Origin: Acidobacteriota bacterium
GTDB taxonomy: Bacteria; Acidobacteriota; Vicinamibacteria; Vicinamibacterales; UBA2999
Length of the DNA stretch: 64,000 nt
NCBI GenBank assembly: GCA_947465645.1
Contig: CANIBQ010000008.1
Coordinates: forward strand, 35,988 to 99,987
Direction: 5' to 3'
Both the position numbers and the translations under genes were made by a program. A model generated the notes under the pieces. The model did no database searches, was not told the origin of the DNA, and saw only the letters and a list, made by a program, of their open reading frames with translations. Positions 1-10,776 of this stretch are shown here, in pieces. How positions within the stretch are numbered: the first letter of the stretch is position 1; each line of letters opens with the position of its first letter.

Positions 1-576
1 CATCACCGTCGTCTTGCAGCCGATGCACTCAGCGGGGCTGTACTTCGCCGCTTCGCTGGCCGTGGGCGTCTTGTAAATCTTGTCCACCATCGCGTAATCC
101 ACTTCGATCCCGAAGTGCGTTTCGACGGCACCGACGTACGATTTCCAGCCGTCTGTTGACAGCTGAATGCGCCCGCGCAGACGCGCCGCCAGATCCCCAA
201 TGAACTCGTGCGCGTCGCTGTTCGACCGCCCGCCAATGTGCCACGTGATGATCAATTTTGAATCCGGATCGAGCGCCGTCCACGTCCACACGTCGCCGGC
301 ATCGGGGTGTTCCTGCTGCATCTCGTACGTGACGTTCCGGCGCTTCGCGTAGCAGAACGACCAAATCTCATCGCACTGAACGCGCTTGGTGGCGAGGTCG
401 CGGAACGCCCGATCCTGGTAGGCCGCGCATGCCGCGCCGAGATCCCGCATCAGCTTTTCGATGGTCATGCGCGCCACGCCGGTTATCCGAGCGGTCGCCC
501 GAAGGGACGTGCCTTCAGCAAGGCACTTGAGGACGTGCGCGCGGCGGGCCGTGTCGAGTCGATTCATCTTGGACAT
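1..576 (-). CDS. IS1-like DDE transposase, C-terminus cut by window edge
   Basis: The minus-strand frame is open from the ATG at 576 to the window edge, giving 192 residues with no stop. The N-terminus (about residues 4-35) looks like a helix-turn-helix (TSLRATARITGVARMTIEKL), followed by a conserved QCDEIWSF block holding the first catalytic Asp and an STDGWKSYVGAVE block holding the second. This is the layout of the large transposase family usually labelled IS1-like in Planctomycetes and Acidobacteriota genomes. The third acidic residue and the outer inverted repeat would lie left of the window. A second in-frame ATG at 567 (MNRLDT) matches the usual family start and may be the real one. 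There is no clear Shine-Dalgarno sequence. It diverges from the P63C gene across a shared repeat-rich promoter region. Confidence 0.8.
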   Translation of the reverse strand, partial: MSKMNRLDTARRAHVLKCLAEGTSLRATARITGVARMTIEKLMRDLGAACAAYQDRAFRDLATKRVQCDEIWSFCYAKRRNVTYEMQQEHPDAGDVWTWTALDPDSKLIITWHIGGRSNSDAHEFIGDLAARLRGRIQLSTDGWKSYVGAVETHFGIEVDYAMVDKIYKTPTASEAAKYSPAECIGCKTTVM

Positions 577-577
577 T

Positions 578-672
578 ATGCTTGCTCGCGTAGGCACAAT
601 GCAAGCATTAAATCGTAGAATGCTTGCACGAGGCTGGTAATTGTGCATAATGCAAGCAGGAGAAGCAAGCAT
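578..672. promoter_or_regulatory. Divergent promoter region with five GCAAGCAT-type elements
   Basis: Five copies of the 8-mer GCAAGCAT or its reverse complement, allowing one mismatch at the last base, lie at 578-585, 601-608, 620-627, 650-657 and 665-672. The copies at 601-609 and 619-627 form a perfect 9-bp inverted repeat with a 9-nt loop. On the plus strand TTGCAC (624-629) and CATAAT (646-651) are 16 nt apart and look like a sigma-70 promoter for the P63C gene, with one element over each box. On the minus strand TTGCAT (604-599) and CATAAT (580-575) have 18-nt spacing and could serve the transposase. The last copy touches the P63C start codon. Repressor or replication-type binding sites are both possible; no binder is identified. 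Confidence 0.6.
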
Positions 673-1783
673 GCCAGACGACAGCCGAGAAGAACCCAAG
701 GGCCGGGCACGGGGCGGACATGCGCGCGCTGAAGCCTTGACGCCTCAGAATCGCCGGGACATAGCCCGGCAGGCGGCAAAGGCGCGATGGGGCACCGAAC
801 CGCCGAACGAACTACCCCGCGAGACACATAGCGGGACGCTGGTAATCGGGGACCGCCACATCCCGTGTTCAGTGCTTGAGAACGGGCAGCGCGTATTCTC
901 TGCCCGTGGCTTGTCGAGAGCGATGGGGAGCCGCACCAAGAGCATCAAGGTGCGACCGGGGCAAGAGGACGTCTACGCCGATGCCCGGCAAATGCCACCA
1001 TTTCTAGCAGCGCCAGCCGTAAGAGCCTTAATTCCCAATGACTTACTGGCGCCCGTCATGAATCCGATCCAGTATCGGCAGAAGCACGGAGGGGGCGCTG
1101 CCTACGGGTATGAGGCGACGCTTCTTCCCAAAATTTGCGGGGTGATTCTAGACGCGTCGAAGGCGGGTGCATTTCGCAAAACTCAACACCATCTGGTTGA
1201 TCGAGCAGAGCTGCTGATTCGCGGGCTTGCCCATGTCGGCGTTATTGCCCTTGTCGATGAAGCGACCGGGTATCAAACGGAGCGGGACAAGGAAGCACTT
1301 CAAGAAATCCTGAACCTCTACATCGGCCAAGAGCTGGCGAAGTGGGCCAAGCGATTCCCCGACGAATTTTACGCGCAGATGTTCCGGCTTAAAGGTTGGA
1401 CGTACAACCCCAACAACTCACAGCGGCCACACGCGATGGCGCGTCTAACAATCGATTTAGTGTTCGACCGGATCGGCCCTGGTTTGTCAGCGGACCTTAA
1501 GAAACGGCGGCAGGAGTTACTGCTAGCCGCCGGGCGAAAAACCGCTAAGTTGCATCAGGCGATGACGGCGGACATTGGCCATCCGGCGCTGCAACATCAT
1601 CTGTCAGGGTTGATCTTCTTGGGGAAGTCGTTTGCGGACAAAGATTGGGTAGGGTTCTACACGGCTGTCGAGAGGGTCGCGCCACGTTATAACCGGACTC
1701 TCCCGCTGCCGCTGGAAGCTAGCGATCTTTCCACCGAGCCGCTGCCGCCTTCTTCGCAATCGCCTTCCGCTTCGCCGCGCTGA
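671..1783 (+). CDS. P63C-domain protein (phage/mobile-element associated)
   Basis: This 370-residue protein begins at ATG 671, preceded by AGGAG at 658-662; an in-frame ATG at 641 lacks such a site. Residues 11-40 carry a basic module, GG-x-ARAE-x-L-T-P followed by IA-x2-AA-x-ARW, that recurs in the convergent small gene. Residues about 50-85 (VIGDRHIPCSVLENGQRVFS) and the central GVIALVDEATGYQ and FPDEFYAQMFRLKGW blocks match the P63C domain family (PF10546), found in phages and mobile regions and without an established function. The extreme C-terminus is Ser/Pro rich and overlaps the next gene on the other strand by 65 nt. Its codons are less GC-biased than those of secA and guaB, consistent with transfer. 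The family call is firm; the role is unknown. Confidence 0.75.
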   Translation: MPDDSREEPKGRARGGHARAEALTPQNRRDIARQAAKARWGTEPPNELPRETHSGTLVIGDRHIPCSVLENGQRVFSARGLSRAMGSRTKSIKVRPGQEDVYADARQMPPFLAAPAVRALIPNDLLAPVMNPIQYRQKHGGGAAYGYEATLLPKICGVILDASKAGAFRKTQHHLVDRAELLIRGLAHVGVIALVDEATGYQTERDKEALQEILNLYIGQELAKWAKRFPDEFYAQMFRLKGWTYNPNNSQRPHAMARLTIDLVFDRIGPGLSADLKKRRQELLLAAGRKTAKLHQAMTADIGHPALQHHLSGLIFLGKSFADKDWVGFYTAVERVAPRYNRTLPLPLEASDLSTEPLPPSSQSPSASPR

Positions 1784-1964
1784 GACTCTCTGCCCGCGCC
1801 TTGCCGCCCTTGGACGCCCCGAGCTTGCTCAGGGTGAGGGCGGCTTGGTTGCGGGTATCGGGTTCATCCGGTTCGGGAACCGCCTGCCCCGTCGCCTCCT
1901 GCACAATCTGCCAGGCCAGTTGATTCGTGTCTCGCGGTCGCTTTTTGCTTGCTCGGGAAGGCAT
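1719..1964 (-). CDS. Small basic KGGxARAE/AARW-type conserved protein
   Basis: An 81-residue basic protein starting at ATG 1964 (MPSRASKKRPRDTNQLAW). An upstream TTG at 2003 is possible but less like relatives. The N-terminal KRPRDTNQLA and C-terminal KGGKARAES...IAKKAAAARW are the signature of a widespread short family often labelled histone H1-like or hypothetical; its function is not established. Residues 51-78 resemble residues 11-40 of the convergent P63C protein. The two genes run tail to tail and their last 65 nt overlap on opposite strands. It could be nucleic-acid binding given its Lys/Arg/Ala content, but that is inference. Confidence 0.65.
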   Translation of the reverse strand: MPSRASKKRPRDTNQLAWQIVQEATGQAVPEPDEPDTRNQAALTLSKLGASKGGKARAESLSAAKRKAIAKKAAAARWKDR

Positions 1965-2127
1965 ACGCGGATTGTCGCACGGCGGGCTAAATGATTGAGC
2001 CAATTACGGTTTGGTAATTAGACCACTACCCGGCCAGTTTTTCGGGTGGAGAGGGCTCGCAACCCTGTGGTAGGCTGGCGGTTCGCCGTGCCCGCTCGGC
2101 CGGCGCAATCATCACATAGACCTGAAC

Positions 2128-3063
2128 TTGTTGCCTTCACGGCGCTACACCATCGTTGTCGCTGACCGGACCTCAGGCGTTATCCGCCGGGCCACGATAT
2201 CGGTCCGCCCGATCGCGATCACGGCGTGCATCGCGATCGTCACGCCCATCCTGATCGGCGTCGGCGCGGCGTGGAAAGAGCGACACGATTCGGCAAATCT
2301 CCGCGCCAGCCACCACGCGCTCGAGGCCGAGAACGCGAACTACCGCGCCGCCACCGAAGCGCTCTCCGGACAGATTGCATCCCTCCAGTCAGCGATCACC
2401 GACCTGGGCGCGCGCTCAGCCCTCGAGCCGAGCCTGGCGAAGGCGATGGACAAGCTGCCGGCGCTGGTGAAAGCGCGCGCGATGGGCGGCGGCACCGCGG
2501 TCAGCACCGCCAGGGAACAGAACGCTTACGCGCAGACGCTCTCGGCCCTGACGGCGCCGGAAGATACCTTCGGGTTGCTCCGCACGGTGCTCGAGAGCCT
2601 CGAAACGCGACTCCACGTCGTGCAGCGCAACGTCGAACGCCGCAACGCGCTCGCCGCGGCGACCCCGTCGATCTGGCCCGCCTACGGCTGGTTGTCGTCG
2701 ACGATGGGCCCGAGGCGCGATCCGATGACGGGCGGCGCTGACTACCACTCGGGGCTCGACATCGCCGGCGAACGCGGTCAGCCTGTCTACGCCACCGCCG
2801 CGGGCAAGGTCACGCACACCGGCTACCAGGGCGCCTACGGCAACCTGATCATCCTCGAGCACGGCTTCGGGCTCGAGACGCGCTACGGTCACCTGCTGAA
2901 CTACAAGGTGAAGAACGGCGCCAAGGTCAAGCGCGGCGACGTGATCGGCCATGTCGGCGCCACCGGTCGCGCGACCGGCTATCACCTCCACTACGAAGTC
3001 CTCGCCAACGGCCGCCTCCTCAATCCACTCCAGCTCCTGACGCAGAAGCCCCGCGCCGAGTAA
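2128..3063 (+). CDS. M23 family metallopeptidase (LytM-type), membrane anchored
   Basis: This 311-residue protein has an N-terminal membrane segment at about residues 27-47, a probable coiled coil at about 50-150, and a C-terminal LytM/M23 domain from about 195. Zinc ligands are visible as H207 and D211 (YHSGLD) and H288 (YHLHYEV); H255 (RYGHL) and H286 fit the catalytic histidines. The family cleaves peptidoglycan peptide cross-bridges in the periplasm or activates amidases. The start used is TTG 2128, with another TTG directly after it; no clear ribosome-binding site is seen. It stands 127 nt upstream of secA on the same strand. Confidence 0.85.
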   Translation: MLPSRRYTIVVADRTSGVIRRATISVRPIAITACIAIVTPILIGVGAAWKERHDSANLRASHHALEAENANYRAATEALSGQIASLQSAITDLGARSALEPSLAKAMDKLPALVKARAMGGGTAVSTAREQNAYAQTLSALTAPEDTFGLLRTVLESLETRLHVVQRNVERRNALAAATPSIWPAYGWLSSTMGPRRDPMTGGADYHSGLDIAGERGQPVYATAAGKVTHTGYQGAYGNLIILEHGFGLETRYGHLLNYKVKNGAKVKRGDVIGHVGATGRATGYHLHYEVLANGRLLNPLQLLTQKPRAE

Positions 3064-3132
3064 GTCCCTACAATCCGAAGTTTCCTTGCCGGTTGGCGTA
3101 CAATCGGTGGATATTCATCGTCCGGTATTCGA

Positions 3133-3156
3133 CTCCGTGTCTCTGTGCCTCCGTGG
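3133..3156. repeat. Half copy of CACGGAG-type intergenic repeat
   Basis: A 24-nt arm that reads ctccgtgtctctgtgcctcc then gtgg closely matches the right arm of the hairpin at 9745-9768. Here only one arm is present, in the gap between the peptidase and secA. It ends 34 nt before the secA start codon. Confidence 0.65.
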
Positions 3157-3190
3157 CGCGTGAGGACGGGAGTCGAGAAGACTCTCAAGA

Positions 3191-7660
<4,470 letters not shown>

Positions 7661-7709
7661 TCGGCGGTAGGCGGTAGGCAGTTAGCAGTAGACGGTTGTC
7701 AGTTATCAG
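7661..7709. repeat. GTAGGC/GTCAGTTATCAG low-complexity spacer
   Basis: The spacer between guaB and the convergent tsaE is built from near-repeats (ggcggtaggcggtaggcag, then agttagcagtagac and gtcagttatcag). The last part runs into the tsaE coding end and supplies its stop codon. Similar motif-poor spacers of this type occur in many GC-rich metagenomic genomes; no function is known. Confidence 0.45.
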
Positions 7710-8148
7710 AAAGTTCGTCTGGCGACCGAATGACGACGCGTCGCGTGTTCTCATCAACGATCGATATCGTTACGTCTGTGGCTGACGGCAACGCGTGAGC
7801 CAGGCGGTCTGGCCATTCGATCGCCAGCACTCCGTCCGCCACACCCATTTCCTCGAGCCCCAGCTCCCCCGCATTCGCGCCCTCCAGCCGGTACAGGTCC
7901 ACGTGGTACAGAACCAGGCGGCCGCCCCTGTATTCGTGGACGAGAGTGAACGTCGGGCTGCTGACCTCGCCCGGATCGATGCCCAGCCCGGAGGCCAGGC
8001 CCCGGACAAATGCCGTCTTGCCCGCCCCGAGATTGCCGGAGAGCAGCACCACGTCGCCGGCGTTCAGGCGTTCCGCCAGCCGTCTCGCAACGGCTTCAGT
8101 CTCGTCCTGGGAATGGGTGAGCACCTCAGGCGTCGGCGTCTTTCGCAC
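7699..8148 (-). CDS. tsaE: tRNA t6A synthesis ATPase TsaE
   Basis: A 149-residue P-loop ATPase that works with TsaB, TsaC and TsaD to make threonylcarbamoyl-adenosine-37 in ANN-decoding tRNAs. The Walker A SGNLGAGKT (K44), the SSPTF switch and the IEWPDR block are typical. The start is GTG 8148, which lies 23 nt inside the end of nnr, so the two are translationally coupled. The same nnr-tsaE order is common in bacteria. The C-terminal residues and stop come from a repetitive spacer sequence. Confidence 0.93.
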   Translation of the reverse strand: MRKTPTPEVLTHSQDETEAVARRLAERLNAGDVVLLSGNLGAGKTAFVRGLASGLGIDPGEVSSPTFTLVHEYRGGRLVLYHVDLYRLEGANAGELGLEEMGVADGVLAIEWPDRLAHALPSATDVTISIVDENTRRVVIRSPDELSDN

Positions 8149-9697
8149 GGCCGGTGAGCTGATTGAGAGCTTCTCCGAGGTGCAGGAGGACGTCGGTGGC
8201 GGTCATCGACACCTGGCCCTCGTGGGCCTCGGCGAGGTCGCCCGCGGCGCCGTGGAGAAACACCGCCAGGCGGCAGGCGGCTTCGGCGTCGAGGAGCTGG
8301 GCGAGCCAGGCAGCGATCATGCCGGTCAGCACGTCGCCGGTGCCGCCGGTCGCCAGGCCTGCGTTGCCGGTGGGATTGATGAACACGTGTCCCTCCGGCG
8401 TCGCGATGATCGTCCGGTGTCCCTTGAGCACCACGTACACATGGTGCGTCGTCGCGAACTCCATCGCGACGTCGATGCGATTGGACTGGACCTCGTCGAC
8501 CGTCGAGCCAATCAGCCGGGCCATCTCGCCTGGATGTGGCGTGATGATGACGTCGCGGTCTTCCCTGCCCATCAGCCGGGTCGGGTCGTCCGCCAGAACT
8601 GTCAGGGCGTCGGCATCGAGCACCAGCGGTGTATTCGCGCGATCCAGCAGGCCCTTCACGAATTCCGCCACGCCCGGCCCGCGCCCTAACCCGGGACCGC
8701 AGGCAATCACGTCATGCTGCATTTCCAGGGTGCGCTCCACCCCTGCGGGGGTGACGGTGCCGTCCTTGGCCTCGGGCAGCGGCTCCGTCATGTACTCGGG
8801 CGCCATCGAGGCGACGACGGGAAGGCATGAGGCCGGCGTCGCGATGGTCACCAGGCCCGCGCCGGATTTCAGCGCACCCATGGCCGCAAGATGCGCCGCG
8901 CCCGTCTTGCCGCGCGAGCCGGCGATGATCGTGACCCGGCCGAAATCGCCCTTGTGCGAATCCGGCGTGCGCGGCTCCACCGCGTCACGGATCTGCTCGG
9001 GGGTCAGCAGCTCGATATGCGGGCCCTCGAGGCCGTCGAGCACTTCATGGGGAATGCCGATGTCGGCGATCACGACGTCGCCGGCGTGCGTTTCACCGGG
9101 AGGCAGCACCAGCGGCAGCTTCGGCGCCGCCAGCGTCACGGTCATCGACGCGTCGATGCAATCGCCCACCAGTTGAGGGGTCTCCGCCGACAGTCCGCTC
9201 GGCAGGTCGATCGAGACGATCGGAATGCCGGAGGCGTTGACGTCGGCCACCACCGTCTCCATCATGCCGGCGAGCGCCGACTTGAGGCCGGTGCCGAAGA
9301 TCGCGTCCACGATCAGCGTGCACTGCGAGATCTCGGAGAAATGCAGCTCCCAGGTCTGCTCGTCCGCGACCTCCACGACGGTGACCCCGAGGCGGCCGAG
9401 GATGTCGAGGTTAATCCGCGCGTCGCCGCGGATGTCGGAGACCGAGCCGATCACGAACACGGCCGTATCGATGCCGCGCTGCAGGAGGGTGCGCGCGACG
9501 ACGAACCCGTCGCCGCCGTTGTTGCCCCGCCCGCACAGCACAGCGACGCGCCCGTCCAGCTGCGCTTCGTAGGCCGCTTCGATGGCCGCGACCACCTGCC
9601 GCCCGGCGTTCTCCATCAGGACCAGCGACGGAATCCCGATATCCTCGATGGTGTAGCGGTCGGCCTCGCGCATCTGCGCGGCGTTGAGGATTCTCAT
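8126..9697 (-). CDS. nnr: Bifunctional NAD(P)H-hydrate epimerase/dehydratase
   Basis: A 523-residue fusion that repairs hydrated NADH/NADPH. The N-terminal YjeF epimerase domain (about 1-215) contains GRGNNGGDGFV and the C-terminal ribokinase-like ADP-dependent dehydratase (about 230-510) contains ITPHPGEMARL and NPTGNAGLATGGTGDVL. The start is ATG 9697 (MRILNAAQMREADR), the usual beginning for the family; an in-frame extension to 9739 would translate repeat DNA and is rejected. It overlaps tsaE at its 3' end. A large palindromic repeat lies immediately upstream. Confidence 0.95.
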   Translation of the reverse strand: MRILNAAQMREADRYTIEDIGIPSLVLMENAGRQVVAAIEAAYEAQLDGRVAVLCGRGNNGGDGFVVARTLLQRGIDTAVFVIGSVSDIRGDARINLDILGRLGVTVVEVADEQTWELHFSEISQCTLIVDAIFGTGLKSALAGMMETVVADVNASGIPIVSIDLPSGLSAETPQLVGDCIDASMTVTLAAPKLPLVLPPGETHAGDVVIADIGIPHEVLDGLEGPHIELLTPEQIRDAVEPRTPDSHKGDFGRVTIIAGSRGKTGAAHLAAMGALKSGAGLVTIATPASCLPVVASMAPEYMTEPLPEAKDGTVTPAGVERTLEMQHDVIACGPGLGRGPGVAEFVKGLLDRANTPLVLDADALTVLADDPTRLMGREDRDVIITPHPGEMARLIGSTVDEVQSNRIDVAMEFATTHHVYVVLKGHRTIIATPEGHVFINPTGNAGLATGGTGDVLTGMIAAWLAQLLDAEAACRLAVFLHGAAGDLAEAHEGQVSMTATDVLLHLGEALNQLTGRAKDADA

Positions 9698-9711
9698 GTA
9701 CGTGAGACAGG

Positions 9712-9768
9712 CCACGGAGGCACGGAGACACGGAGACAATCATGCTCCGTGCCTCTGTGTCTCCGTGG
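9712..9768. repeat. CACGGAG-type palindromic repeat, full hairpin
   Basis: Two 24-nt arms (9712-9735 and 9745-9768) are inverted copies with three mismatches that can be G-T pairs. The unit is ccacggaggcacggagacac then ggag, with a 9-nt loop. It sits between the divergent nnr and aminotransferase genes. Half or diverged copies lie at 3133-3156 and 55235-55335. Confidence 0.8.
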
Positions 9769-9828
9769 CCCGTTTCGTTGAACCAAGTTGCGCGAAGTGT
9801 ACTACAGAGGATATGTTGCGAGGAGCGT

Positions 9829-10692
9829 ATGGCAGCCACAGTAAACGTCAACGGTCGCATCACCAGCGATCGTGACGCGGTGATCTCCGTCTTCGACCAC
9901 GGGTTCCTCTACGGCGAAGGCATCTACGAGACGATGCGGACGTACCACGGGCGCCTGTTTCTCTACGATCGGCACATGCGGCGATTGCGGAACTCGGCGC
10001 GGATGATCGCGCTCGACGTGCCGTTCAGCGACGACCAGCTCGCCGCGCAGATTCGCGACACGATGGCCGCCGCGCGCCTGCCAGGCGAAGCCTACGTCCG
10101 CGTGCTGGTCACCCGCGGCATCGGCGATCTCACCTACGATCCCCAGGCCACCCCTACCCCGTCGGTCATCACCATCGTCAAGCCGCACGTCGACCCGGAG
10201 GATGCCGTCTACCAGGCTGGCGTCCGCGTCGTCATCTGCGACATCGTGCGCAACCACCCGGGCAGCGTCAACCCGATGATCAAGAGCAACAACCTGATGA
10301 ACAGCGCGCTGGCGATGCAGGAAGCGCTGCGCCGCGGCGGGTTCGAGGGGATCATGCGGAACTACCAGGGTGAGCTGACCGAGTGCACCACGTCGAACCT
10401 GTTCATCGTCAAAGACGGTGCGGCGATCACCCCGCCCCTGTCGGCAGGACTGCTGCCAGGCATCACGCGCGAGTTCCTGTTCGACGTCGGGAAGGAGGTC
10501 GGCGTCCCCGTCCGCGAACAGAGCCTTCGTGACGAGGATCTCTTTTCAGCCGACGAGGCCTTCCTCACGGGCACGACCCGGGAGCTGGTGCCAATCGTGA
10601 CGGTGGACGACCGGACAATCGGCAGCGGCAAGCCTGGCCCGGTGACGCAGAAGCTGCTGGACGGCTTCCGCAAGCGCGCCCACGCGGATTGA
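9829..10692 (+). CDS. Class IV PLP aminotransferase (branched-chain / D-amino acid type)
   Basis: A 287-residue fold-type IV PLP enzyme. The PLP lysine is K152 in NPMIKSNNLMN, and the acidic partner is in GELTECTTSNLF. DHGFLYGEGIYETMR near the start and GLLPGITRE near the end are typical. The start is ATG 9829, preceded closely by AGGAG at 9821-9825. Branched-chain aminotransferase is the usual label, but D-amino acid aminotransferase and aminodeoxychorismate lyase share these motifs and cannot be ruled out here. It is the only plus-strand gene in a long minus-strand stretch and faces gcvP tail to tail. Confidence 0.85.
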   Translation: MAATVNVNGRITSDRDAVISVFDHGFLYGEGIYETMRTYHGRLFLYDRHMRRLRNSARMIALDVPFSDDQLAAQIRDTMAAARLPGEAYVRVLVTRGIGDLTYDPQATPTPSVITIVKPHVDPEDAVYQAGVRVVICDIVRNHPGSVNPMIKSNNLMNSALAMQEALRRGGFEGIMRNYQGELTECTTSNLFIVKDGAAITPPLSAGLLPGITREFLFDVGKEVGVPVREQSLRDEDLFSADEAFLTGTTRELVPIVTVDDRTIGSGKPGPVTQKLLDGFRKRAHAD

Positions 10693-10711
10693 CACGGTCC
10701 GCCTAAGGACG

Positions 10712-10776
10712 GTCCGGCTAAAGCCGGACACTACGACCGCACCGAACACGTACGTAGTGTCCGGCTTCAGCCGGAC
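10712..10776. repeat. Pair of GTCCGGCT-AGCCGGAC palindromes
   Basis: Two 18-nt near-palindromes, gtccggctaaagccggac at 10712-10729 and gtccggcttcagccggac at 10759-10776, stand in opposite orientation. Each has ACTACG (or CGTAGT) on its outer flank facing the other. The right copy touches the gcvP stop codon at 10777-10779. A weaker relative, gtccgcctaaggac, lies just upstream. They could end transcription of the two convergent genes, though no T-run follows. Confidence 0.75.

Noticed and set aside
2004..2127. tRNA or attachment site at the right edge of the left island
   Set aside because: No cloverleaf could be drawn and no duplicated segment was found inside the window.
9698..9739. Longer N-terminus of nnr starting at 9739
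   Set aside because: The extra residues translate the palindromic repeat and the family start is at 9697.
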